Assembly (NCBI GenBank): GCA_033557465.1
Contig: CM066031.1
Coordinates: 172,391,043-172,455,042, forward strand
Reading direction: 5' to 3'
From: Ichthyophis bannanicus
Lineage: Eukaryota > Chordata > Amphibia > Gymnophiona > Ichthyophiidae
Length of the DNA: 64,000 nucleotides
Both the position numbers and the translations under genes were made by a program. The notes under the pieces were generated by a model that was not told where the DNA came from, did no database searches, and worked only from the letters and a program-made list of their open reading frames with translations. Shown here piece by piece: positions 44,593 to 54,512 of the stretch; position 1 is the stretch's first letter; each line of letters opens with the position of its first letter.

Positions 44593-44940
44593 GCCGTACC
44601 GAGACTGAAATGCGCCCTGTGCAACTTGCACATCGGGCGCGCGCCTCCCCCCCTTCCCACACCTCCATTTAGACACTTTATAGGGGTGCGGAAGGGGGGG
44701 CGCGCACCCAATCTGCAAGTCGACAGAACGCTAAGCAGGTGTTGTCCCTCCCGGAGAGACCAGACCTGCTTAGTGTGCCGGCGCGAAGACTTAAGGGGCG
44801 CATTTCGTCTCTCTGCTGCTGCCTGCTGCCGAAAAAGTGGCGGCAGCAGGCAACGGCAGAGAGCCGAAATGCGCCCTTTAAGTCTTTGCGCCCTGTGCGG
44901 CCGCACCGCTTGCACAGGGCTCGGTACGGTCCTGCCATCA
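44593..44940. mobile_element. hAT-like MITE with long internal hairpin
   Basis: Terminal inverted repeats cagggccgtaccgag and ctcggtacggtcctg. The interior hairpin has ttaaggggcgcatttcg near 44791 and gaaatgcgccctttaag ending 44882, with a gctgctgcctgctgcc core. The 142-codon frames on both strands come from this CG-rich palindrome. Confidence 0.7.
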
Positions 44941-45182
44941 AATGCCACAACAGATGTATAGAGGAAAGTAAGACAGGAGAAAGAAGAAAATGAAAATGAG
45001 ATCCTAGAAAAGAACTTAGCTAAAGACTGACATAAAGAAAGTGAAAAGGAGAGACTGGGACAAACCTGATTAATAAGTTAAAATGCCCAGACTACAAAGG
45101 TAGAGCACATTTAATTTCCAGTTTGATGGATGAAATATGCCAGCTGTTGAAATGGGCAACCGGATGACTAGTCTGGAACTAC

Positions 45183-45460
45183 TGAGGGAGGAGTGGCCTA
45201 GTGGTTGGGGCAAGGTAACACAGGCTGGAAGGTTGGTGGTACAAATCCCACTGGAGGACAGCCACCTTGGGCCAGAAGGACTGGGGTTTCTAGTCCCACT
45301 GGTGCTCCTTGTGGTCTTGGGCAAGCCACTTAACCCTCCATTGCCCATGTTCCCTGTAAGTATTAGTGTATGTGTCTCATATCCCCTTGTCTTAAATGTA
45401 TCCCCCAACTGCTTTGACCTGGTGAAAAGTGGGATATAAATGCAGCTAAATACATATAAT
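45183..45460 (+). mobile_element. tRNA-derived SINE (family A)
   Basis: A box TGGCCTAGTGG (about 45192), degraded B box (GGTACAAATCC), body ttgggcaagccacttaaccc and tail gggatataaatgcagctaaa. Confidence 0.75.
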
Positions 45461-45624
45461 GCATGGTACAGAAGGGAATGCATTTCTGTTTCTCTAATGT
45501 AGTATTGCATACAGAGTTTGACTTCTAATTTGTGGTCACTCATTCTGAGTGTTTCTGGTTGCCTGCGTCCTGGTCTTCCCTACATGCTGTCTTCCTTGCT
45601 TCATGTGGGCCCTGTTGTGTGTAG

Positions 45625-46470
45625 CCAGGTTCCAGCATAACTAGGTTGGTTCCAACAGGTATGACAGCCCAGACAACAACCTAGAGATGCCATAGTGCAT
45701 GCACCTTGTAGGTCCAGCACACCCTCACTCACATAGCTTTGGGGCCGCTTGCCTGGCTCTGTGCACTGTTCATCTCCCTGCACAGGCATTATTCCCCCCT
45801 GTTCCTGCAATCTGTACTTACTGCGCTAGGGTGGTTCTGATGTGCTCCCAACCCCTGCATGGACTGGCCTTCTGCATCCCATGGGGAACAGGGTTGCCTC
45901 CTCCTCCAAATCTAGCCTGCAGAGCAGGTGTGTCTCTGCCTCGAAGACATTTGGCAGCCATGTGGCCATTTTCACACTCTGCTCTGTGCTTGCCTGCTGG
46001 GCGGGGGAGGGGTGTCATTGCTCCACCCTGTTTCCTGTTGCAGGTGGACCACAGTGCAGGTTTGAACTTTTTCATGTGGCATAGTTTCGTGAACATGGAT
46101 TTGGCATCGGACCTACACGTCCCCCCTGATACCAGGGCGTGTGGGTACGTGGTGGGGGGAGGTATGCACGCACAGCACCTTTGCACATCTTATGTGTTTG
46201 TATGTGTAGGCCGCGCAGGTGGCCCCATGCGGGCAGGATATTTATGTGCTTGTACGTTTTCGCCTATATTCTGTGTACTGGGTGGACGTCAATTTGCGTG
46301 CACATGGTATCACATCTACATGTGGGACGTCCATATCTTGCACGTTTTCGGCAGACCTGGACGTCTTCATCTGAATTGACCTCCATCTGGATAGTGTTGG
46401 CACGGTTTGTGGGTGAGGCAAGGGCAGTGCATAGTCTTATCCAATTAGCAGCAATTTTCTGACGGTCTAA
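45625..46470. other. Unassigned, partly repeated
   Basis: Begins with the 75-bp block shared with 42724. 46140-46380 is rich in cacgt/acgtg dyads (ggacgtc, gcgtgcacatgg). The 226-codon frame at 45699-46379 shows no domain and is probably chance. Confidence 0.35.
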
Positions 46471-46472
46471 CT

Positions 46473-47878
46473 TAGGAGCATGTTTACTAAACCATGCTAA
46501 GAGCTAGCGTGGGGTTCAGCATGCTATGAGCACAGCAAGCTGAAATTTAGCTTGAGGCTCTATGCAAAATATCCCGTGCTAAATGGTTAGCATGCCAATG
46601 GATGGAGACAGGGTGGTTTAAAGGGCTGAACATGGATATTGATGGGATGTCACGGATTAACGTGAGTGCACAACGCTACTTCAAAGGATAGCATTAAGTA
46701 CACCTGTGTGTTGATTAACACTGAGCTGCACACTTGCACTGTGCTAATGGTAGGGTGGGTGAGAAGTGGAAAGAGGGAGACTGGAAAATTGCAAGAGGAT
46801 CTTGATAAATTGGAAGATTGGGCATCAAAATGGCAGATGAAATTTAATGTGGACAAATGCAAAGTTATGCACCTAGGGAAGAACAACACAAACTATGATT
46901 AGAAGATGCAAGGTTCCACATTAGGAAACACCACCCAGGAAAAAGATTTAGGCGTCATTGTGGATAACATGTTAAAACCCTCGGCCCAGTGTGCAGCGGC
47001 GGCCAAGAGAGCAAATAGAATGCTAGGTATCATAAGGAAAGGAATGGAAAATAAAACAAAAGATATTATAATGCCTCTATATCGTTCCATGGTGAGACCG
47101 CACCTTGAATATTGTGTGCAATTCTGGTTGCCGTATCTTAAAAAGGATATAGCGTTATTAGAAAAGGTTCAGAGAAGAGCCACCAAAATGGTAAAGGGGA
47201 TGGAAGGATACTCCTATGAAGAAAGGCTAAAAAGGTTGTGGCTCTTTAACCTGGAAAAGAGACGGCTGAGGGGAGATATGATAGAAGTCTATAGATTAAT
47301 GAACGGAGTGGAACGGGTAAATGTAGATCAATTGTTTACATCATCAGAATATAGAAAGACTACGGGACATGCAATGAAGCTACAGGTAACCTATTTAAGA
47401 CTAATAAAAGAAAATATTCTTTTCACTTAACGTGTAATCAAACTCTGGATTTTGTTATCGGAGGATGTAGTAAAGGCTGTTAGTGTAGCTGGGTTTAAAA
47501 AAGGTTTGGACAAGTTCCTGGAGGAAAGGTCCATAAACCATTATTAAGAAAGGACTCAGGATGTCAATGTTTGAACCAATACAAGCATTGTGGAACCTTT
47601 GTCTTTTGGGGAAACTCCTAGGTACGCATGACCTAGATTGGCCACTTTTGGAAACAGGATACTGGGCTTGATGGTCCTTGGTCTGACCCAGTATGGCATA
47701 TCTTATGTTCTTATGTTATGTTCTTATGAGAGCTAGAGGGTGAGAGAAAGGGATAATGAGGGGTAAATCTATCTGTGAGTGGAGATGCACATGTCCCTTG
47801 ACGTTAGTGCAGGCCTCCTTACTGATTTTGTGGCTCCACCATGTGCTATTGACAATGCACTTTAGTTAACATGTCCCT
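46473..47878. mobile_element. MITE with GTTTACTAAA ends (copy 2), interrupted
   Basis: The left part, 46473-46754 (gagcatgtttactaaaccat), and right part, 47790-47878 (ending caatgcactttagttaacat), are separated by a 93-bp segment matching 44454-44548, itself split by a CR1. Confidence 0.6.
46784..47728 (+). mobile_element. CR1 LINE 3' end
   Basis: 5'-truncated. It codes LQEDLDKLEDWASKWQMKF, stops once near 46902, then KDLGVIVDNMLKPSAQ to MIEVYRLMNGVERVNVDQLF, and a stop at 47430. The tail repeats the 8-bp unit tatgttct. The precise pre-insertion sequence is visible at 44482/44483. Confidence 0.85.
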
Positions 47879-47884
47879 TTTCGT

Positions 47885-48060
47885 GCTTTGGTTATCCAGA
47901 TAGCATCAGAATATCAAAGTTGTCTGGATACCCAGCAATGGTAGTAGTGGAGACTGTTACTTAGGCACGTCCGCTGAATATTCGATTTCAATTTAGCCTG
48001 CAGTGGCCGGCGTTTAAAGAACACTGACTGCTGTAGGCTGAATATCGGGCCAAATATGTT
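47885..48060. repeat. GAATATC-rich repeat family copy 6
   Basis: Holds the family core (gaacactgactgctgtaggc followed by tgaatatcgg). Confidence 0.5.
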
Positions 48061-48147
48061 TTGATATAACAGTTTAAACTTTTTTTTTGTTTGGTAAAAT
48101 TATTTTGTGAGGATTTTGGTGCGCATTTGTTAATTTTTTATTTCATT

Positions 48148-48540
48148 TTGGGGAATATTTACTAAACTGCGCTAACTGCTAGCATGGGGTTCCATGTGTG
48201 GTAAGCACACCATGCTAAAATTTAGCATGGCGCCCCATGCAAAAAATCCCACCCTAAATAGTTAGCTCGTGAATGGATGGAGACCGTGCAGGATGGGGGC
48301 GTAACATAGGCATTGACAGTGTGTCACAGCATGAGCTTTTTGGCTGAGTGCTAACTGCAATTGTTGATGTTAGTGCGGGCGCGCTTAAGGCCACCTCAAT
48401 GGATGGCATTAGGTGCACTCACATGCCAGGTTTATGTGGTGCTGCATGTTAGCCATGTGCCAACGGCAGGGGGAAGAACGCATATACTTCTGACATTGGC
48501 GAAGGCTTCAGGTGCACTTTTTTATAAACATCCCCCTTTA
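48148..48540. mobile_element. MITE with GTTTACTAAA-like ends (copy 3)
   Basis: Ends ggggaatatttactaaactg and gcacttttttataaacatcc. The interior (gctagcatggggttccatgt) parallels copy 2. Confidence 0.6.
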
Positions 48541-48544
48541 TGAT

Positions 48545-49180
48545 ATAATTTAGGGGTTAGTAGTTAGTTATCTGTGACTTGATTTTCTAAGCTTTGCCAA
48601 CACGTGTCCCATGGTCTGTCTCAGGCATATTTTTTTTATTGACTTTTCTCTTTATTTCAATCCATGTTTGTTTGGCTTACACGTTCCACGAGTTCAAGAG
48701 GTGGGCACTGCATCAAGGTCCAAAAAAATAAATAATGGCTAAAGTACAAATTCAGTAAACACTGATTTGGAACACTGATATCTGATCATATCTCACTGGA
48801 AAGATAAAGTTACAGTCATTAAATAGGTGGCTAACTGTAAACCTATTACTGAGGTAGCAAAAAAGAAAGCTCACATAAATAGATAATTTTATGTTGGTCC
48901 AATGAGCAAAAAAATATCAACCAAAGTCATTTTAAAAAATTAAAAAAAAAACATAAACAAAAAATCAAAGAAGTAAGGAAAATGTTAACAACAGATGCAA
49001 AATATAAGAAGATAATATAATTATAATATTGATTAACTCTGGATATTCAGTCATATTTAACAAAATGTGTGTGGTTGAATTTTGGACAGGCATTTGCCCA
49101 GGCAAAGTTGTCTAAACAAACTTAGCTGGTTAGCACTGAATATCAGGATAACCAGCTTTCTTTAGAAGCTCAGATGACAA
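48545..49180. other. AT-rich; partial GAATATC family near 49030-49160
   Basis: Nothing coding. tggatattcagtcatattta and cactgaatatcaggataacc mark a diverged family copy. The A-rich stretch at 48910-48980 is simple sequence. Confidence 0.4.
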
Positions 49181-49185
49181 AATTT

Positions 49186-49430
49186 CAACTTTCATACTTT
49201 GGACACAGATCAATAGAGAAAGACAACATGCTTGGCAAGGTAGAAGGCCAACGCAAAAGAGGAAGGCCAGCAATGAGATAGATCGATACAATAACAGCAG
49301 CTACGGGTACCAGTCTGTCAACAATGAGTCGCCTGACTGAAGACCGAACACAATTTAGGACAACTATCCAGAGAGTCGCCATGAGTTGACACCGACTTGA
49401 CGGCACTTAACAACAACAACAGCTAAATCT
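49186..49430 (+). mobile_element. RTE/BovB LINE 3' end with ORF2 C terminus
   Basis: Reads MLGKVEGQRKRGRPAMR, a stop (TAG where Trp is expected), then IDTITAATGTSLSTMSRL, TEDRTQFRTTIQRVAMS, a TGA where CGA (Arg) is expected, HRLDGT and a stop. It ends in an (aac)n tail, typical of RTE/BovB. Confidence 0.8.
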
Positions 49431-49539
49431 AAAATACAATCTGGGCATAACCTGACCTGGCCCCTTATTCATCTGATTAAATTTCTGTGCATTGCAGTTT
49501 TACAAATGTGAAGTGGCATTTTAGAAAGGGCAAGCAAAA

Positions 49540-50050
49540 CACTGGGGACGTCTATATTTTGGCCCAATTTTAGAATCATCGACATCCCGATGTGGACGCC
49601 CATGTCAATGTCCATATAGATGTCCCCGCTAAGAAAGCATCGGGCGGGGACATACATCTGAAGCAAAATTGTATTTATGGATGTCCAGCAGCAGAATGAA
49701 AATATGAGCCCCCATTCCCCCTAAGTGGTCGCTGGCAAATTGTAAACTAAAGGGGATATCAGTGTACCTCCTTTTCTACACCTCCAGATGTTTGCCTGAC
49801 AAAATGAGCCTTTTTCAGATGTTTGTTCATGCCTGGATGTGGCTTGGGATATCCCGGACATTTCTGAATTTGGGTAGGGACATCCAAGTTCTTGGGAATG
49901 CCCTGGCCATGGCTTCATCATGTCCCCGTACAGACGTGTACGTCCTTGCTTTGGGGACATCCACAGATCTGACTTCTAAAATGACTCCAGGGACATTTCT
50001 GTGCTTTGAGCATCTCTAAGCCCATTTTCAAATGTCTAAGGCACGGACAG
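49540..50050. repeat. Repeat with GGGGACAT/ATGTCCCC dyads
   Basis: ggggacgtc (49551), atgtccccgctaag (49619), ggggacatacatc (49647), catgtccccgtac (49919) and ggggacatcc (49953) alternate in both orientations. Noncoding; class unknown. Confidence 0.45.
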
Positions 50051-50282
50051 GGCTTCTAAAATAACTCCCTTAATATTTAACTAAACAGTGAGGGGAGAGA
50101 TATTAAACTGGCTAGATTTATGCAGTTAAAACCCAATTTTAACTGCCTAAGGCCTCTATTCACTAAGCTATGTTAACGTGTCTGTAAACCTTATTTACCC
50201 TACAGTAAAATGCCTTAACTCATATTTTGAAATAACGTGCAAAACTGTGATTATCACAAGTTTTCACATGTTATTTTTACAC

Positions 50283-50470
50283 CCCTAAAAAATTATGGAA
50301 ACATAGAAAAAAGATGGCATATCTTTAAAAATCTAGTCTGTCCATCCGCATCAACTACTGAGCTCTACAGTTCCTTCCTCTCCCCCGCAGATCCTCTGTG
50401 CTTGTCCTCTGTCACCTCGAATTCAGATATTGTCCTTGTCTCTAGTAAGGAAATATTTCAGGTGAAATGT
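50283..50470 (-). mobile_element. CR1 3' fragment
   Basis: atggaaacatagaaaaaaga, then atctagtctgtccatccgc, as at 14330 and 25676. Truncated after about 170 bp. Confidence 0.6.
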
Positions 50471-50499
50471 GGTTATTGTAATTGCTGCGTAAGTATCTA

Positions 50500-51660
50500 A
50501 TTTGCATGACAATGAGTAGTGCAACTTGCAGGAAATCTTTGCAGATTCATGAACAGTTAGCTACAGCTCAAGACATGTTGCTAACGTTTCCCTGGGAGCA
50601 TTGGAAGGCTAATAGTGACTAGTGATGCTCCAAGGAGGCTGAGTTAAAGGGATTTGAAGGCTCTATAAAATACCCTCTGTCTCACTGCCAAAACTCCCTG
50701 AATGTAATTCGCCTTGAGTTATTGCAGCCCCCCTACCTGGAGGAAGCGGTATTACCGTCAGACTCCTACAATAATACTGGTGTAGTTCTGTTCAAGTGTA
50801 GTCAGATTGGCCCAGAGAGTATCTCAGAATCTGTTTCTCTCTCTCAGGTGAGGACTGACAGAAAGACACTAACCTCATCTTATTTTTCTCTACAAGTATG
50901 TAGTAGGAAGCATAAGAGGAAAAATAAATTCTAACAAGGATTGGACATAGGACCCAATGTCAATGTGATGTTGCACAAGTTGACTGAGTGGTGAATATTT
51001 GAATATAATTAGATAATCAATTTCACAATCCAAAGTGTAGTTATAAATTAACTTTATTATGGCTAAACAAGTTATTAACTATTGATTAACAGGGTCCAAA
51101 TAGTTACATCTAACCAAAATAGATTGAAAATCCTAGGGCTTTTTCACTGGTGCCCTCCAAAACTATTGTAACTAACATTCATGAAAAATACTTCTCTATT
51201 ATTGTTTCAGAAGTCTTTTCACACAGAATTTCTTCCAAACTAGATTTTTCTTTTAAAGGGAAATGTTTCCTTTACAATTCAGGTAAGTAAATCGGTTTAA
51301 ACACTTTTTCTTTCTTTCTCTAATTCTTCAAATTTATTTCTCATAGTAGTTTTATTTTCCTTTCACAGAGACCACCTTTTAACAGGTAAGTATTCCGTTA
51401 AATCAGAGTACTCTGTATTTTTAAAATGAAGTTAAATGTAATGACCGCATTCTTTTTTTTTTATGTCTCTTTCCAGGTGTTGGTGCACATATGACTCATG
51501 ATTTCTCGTTGCTCTCTTGCGTCGGGGGCCAATGTATTCAGTGGTTCCAGAATCTTCAAGATCCGATTCAGTTCTTCAGCTCACCAGATTCAGTGAAGCA
51601 CTCTTCAGTGTTTCAGTACCTACTCCCTATCTTTACAGAAATCAATACAGCAAACCTCTA
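50500..51660. other. Nothing recognised; AT-rich
   Basis: Short frames only (up to 70 codons). No splice-supported exon or repeat could be defended. Confidence 0.4.
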
Positions 51661-51669
51661 TAGGCCCGA

Positions 51670-52280
51670 CTCCGTCCCGGATGTAGAAGCTCTCTGTACG
51701 TCCATTCTGAACCGGACTTGCCCTGCGGGATCAGAATTGCCAACAGTCCTGTACGTGCAGGCCGGGACTGCGATTCAGCCTGGCCTGCACATACAGGACA
51801 TGCCCGACTAACTCATTCAGGGCTTTACAATGGAGCAGTGGTGTTATGGCATCCAGTTGCCATGGCACTGAGGCTCCATTGTAAAGTCGCAATCCCGGCC
51901 GCCGGCTCCGTCAAAGCATTCCCCGCAGCCCGACCCCTGATCTGGCCACTTATGGCCAGGGTCGGGCTGCAAGGAAAGTCCTCGGCCCCCCCCCCCCCCC
52001 ATCCACGCCCCAGGCCTCCGATCTACACGCCTGGAGAAGTTATTCCACCTCGGAGGAGGAATAACTTCCCTGTACAAGTCGCCAGCCCTGGACGTGCAGG
52101 GTCGACATTAGAATCAGCCTTGTACGTCCAGTGCTGGCGACCGCCCACGGCCCGCCCTAACTCTGCCCCCGATCCACCCCCTCCCCACCCCATCTAACTT
52201 CCCTGTATAACTGGCAGAGAAGTTAGATGCCGGCAGGGAGGGCCATGAATAGCGGGGATGGACGTCCTGTATCAGTGTTG
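51670..52280 (+). repeat. Multi-hairpin repeat family, copy 3
   Basis: Stems in order: cctgtacgtgcaggcc with ggcctgcacatacagg (51749-51798); tttacaatggagcagtggtg with its complement (51827-51888); ctggccacttatggccag (about 51941); aagttattcc/ggaataactt (52037-52069); and tggacgtgcagggtcgac with a partner ending tgtacgtcca (52090-52131). A C run lies at 51987-52000. Confidence 0.7.
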
Positions 52281-52289
52281 GAGCTTAAC

Positions 52290-52825
52290 AGCCTGGATAT
52301 TATTTAAATTCAGACTGTTTAGATCAAGGTACTGTCCCTATCTAGATAAAAAAATAATAACTTAAATTCCCTATCTATTGCCACTTACACTTACACTCAC
52401 CGATATTCATACTCTTCTGAGCATTCTAACAATTCAGCATTTCTGAGGGAAACTATTACTTAGTAAGTGCAGTCAGACAAGAGCACCAGCTTTTACATCC
52501 AAAGCTTCGGTGTGTCAAACAGCAGCTCCAGCCTATCAGCTCATCAACATTCCATTTACTTCAGGCTTCCACCTAGTTAGAGCACTGACAAGATTTTAAA
52601 CTTATTTTGTTTTATCCAGAAGATATATGAGCTTTGTTTACCTTCTTATTACAATAAGTTCAATGCTCAATATCTCAACTAAATTCCAATAAGTATTGAG
52701 GATTTCTTTTATTTCCCACAAACTTTGTTATTCAGGTTTTCAAACCAATTTTCTACTTTGGACACTAGGATAAAGTGTCAGGATTTGTCACCAAAGAATA
52801 TAAATAAATTTTCTTTTGTCAAAGA
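52290..52825. other. AT-rich flank of the DIRS element
   Basis: No gene or repeat assigned. Confidence 0.4.
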
Positions 52826-52826
52826 T

Positions 52827-52987
52827 GGAGAAATTAGGCCTTGCCTGCTAATTGTCTTTCCTTGAGTTCTCTCCGGGCCAGTCCAGGGAACGTTAGGGTT
52901 GTCAATCTCCTTCAGCAGCTGAGGACTGAAAACTGAAAGTTTTGCTGACAGCCTATGCCACTCCCCCTGGTGTCAGTGCTTCAGTCT
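52827..52987 (-). repeat. DIRS terminal inverted repeat (3' side of element)
   Basis: 52870-52987 is the near-perfect reverse complement of 58384-58504 (shared gcataggctgtcagcaaaac, read on the opposite strand). The outermost bases from 52827 to about 52870 differ from the other end but are complementary to part of the internal region at 53337-53386. Confidence 0.88.
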
Positions 52988-53336
52988 CCTATTGTCAAAG
53001 CAGCTTAACTCTAACACTAACTTAGGAACAGAATAACAAAACAAGAAACCTAAGCCCTTACACTATGTGAACTTTCGTTACCCTTGCCTACCTTTCGCAT
53101 TACCTCCTTCTCTCTATCGCACTGATGGCTACGTATACTTCCCTTGCAAAGTCTTCACATGCATTAACAAATGTCCTTTTTACTTTTCCTTTTTTTTTTA
53201 CAGAGCCCTGCTGTTATCCCTGAGGAAGCCCCAAAATCCACGCCAACCAGAAAACCCCCTTTGTAACCGCTTTTGCGCTAAGGTAAGCGTAACTCCTCTG
53301 AGAACACTTTCCGACAAAATTGGGTGGGCCCTGCAC

Positions 53337-53440
53337 TGGCCCGGAGAGAACTCAAGGAAAGACAATTAGCAGGTAAGGCCTAATTTCTCCTTCCTTCTCG
53401 TTTCTCCGGGCCAGTCCAGGGAACGTTAGGGCAGTACCAA
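53337..53440. repeat. DIRS internal complementary region (ICR)
   Basis: The left half (tggcccggagagaactcaag through aggcctaatttctcc) is the reverse complement of 52827-52880. The right half (ccttctcgtttctccgggcc) is the reverse complement of 58494-58511. The two outer ends are thus both templated side by side, the defining DIRS feature used to complete the circular intermediate. Confidence 0.85.
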
Positions 53441-53479
53441 AGCAGTACCTAAACTCGGGAGGGACCCGCGAGCCCTGCC

Positions 53480-54512
53480 ACAATGGCAGAGGCCCCCACT
53501 TTCGCATCTTCCCTGGCATGAAATTCAACCTATAGTGCCTCGTGAAAGTATGCAGCGACGACCATGTTGCGGCTCTACAGATATCCACCGGAGGAACCAA
53601 AGCATACTCCGCCCAAGACGCCACTTGACCCCGTGTAGAATGAGCCTTGAGTCCGTCGGGCGGCGACCTTCCCCTGGCATCATACGCCGTCACTATTGCG
53701 TGCTTCACCCACCGGGCAATCGATGCCTTAGAAGCCGCCTTTCCTTTACGTGGACCCCCGAAAAGCACGAACAACCTATCTGACCTTCAAAAGGCCTTTG
53801 TGGTTTTGAGGTACCTCTTCAACACTTGCCCCAGGTCCAATTTCCTTAGCAACCCATCTATCCAGGACCCTTTTAAATCCGAGAAAATTGTTAACGCAAC
53901 CGACTGATTTACGTGAAACGATGACACCACTTTAGGCAGAAACGAGGGCACCGGCCGCAACACCACTTTCTCTGCCAAAAATTGAAGGTACGGCTCCCTA
54001 CAAGAAAGCGCTTGCAGATCTGAAATCCTTCGTGCCGAACACAACGCCACGAGGAACGTGGTCTTCCACGATAGTTCTTTCAAACTCTCTGATGATGCTG
54101 ACTCAAAAGGTGGCTGCGTTAAGGCTTCCAGCACCACGTTCAAATCCCATGCTGGCACTACTTGTCTTATCGGTAGCCTGATAATCTTGGCCGCCCGAAG
54201 AAAATGCTGCACATCTACATGCGCTGTCAATCTCCGGCTCTGCACTGTTCCTCTATAGCAAGCCAAGGCCGCCAGATGAACCTTGAGAGTGCTGAGCTCT
54301 AACCCCTTCTCCAGTCCTTCCTGAAGAAACGACAAAATCTCTGGTAACGCCTCTGAAAAAGGCCTAATGTTACGCTCCGCACACCAAGCCTCAAAAACAC
54401 GCCACATGCGAACATACGCTAAAGTAGTCGATTTTCTCTTGGACTGCAACATCGTGGCCACCACCGATGCAGAATATCCTCTGCATCTCAACCGTTCCCT
54501 TTCAAGAGCCAA
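53480..54512 (-). pseudogene. DIRS tyrosine recombinase
   Basis: The frame from 54512 codes an N-terminal SAM-like core-binding domain (KSTTLAYVRMWRVFEAWC), then LVALCSARRISDLQAL, which holds the first catalytic Arg. An in-frame TGA at 53787 (after KTTKAF) interrupts it. Past it, in the same frame, come VLFGGPRKGKAASK, the KAHSTRGQ box (His and second Arg) and FTRHYRL (nucleophile Tyr). All R-H-R-Y residues are present. It overlaps the end of the preceding frame by 25 bp. Confidence 0.85.

Larger units (their letters stand above)
43990..45560. repeat. Repeat related to 12.6-13.7 kb, with insertions
   Basis: 44150-44550 and 44945-45560 hold gacagcaaaaatag and gcatgcacagtctggcttct phrases shared with 12.9-13.1 kb. 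Between them sits a hAT-like MITE (44593-44940), and a SINE at 45183-45460. 44454-44548 also matches the segment flanking the CR1 at 46784. Confidence 0.5.

Noticed and set aside
44533..44961. 142-codon + frame and 141-codon minus frame
   Set aside because: Both lie in the CG-rich palindrome of a MITE; two overlapping open frames are expected from the composition.
45699..46379. 226-codon + frame
   Set aside because: Cys/His-rich but without ordered motifs, and it overlaps a repeated block; likely chance.
53535..53907. Plus-strand frames over the recombinase
   Set aside because: Shadows of the minus-strand tyrosine recombinase, whose catalytic residues are visible.
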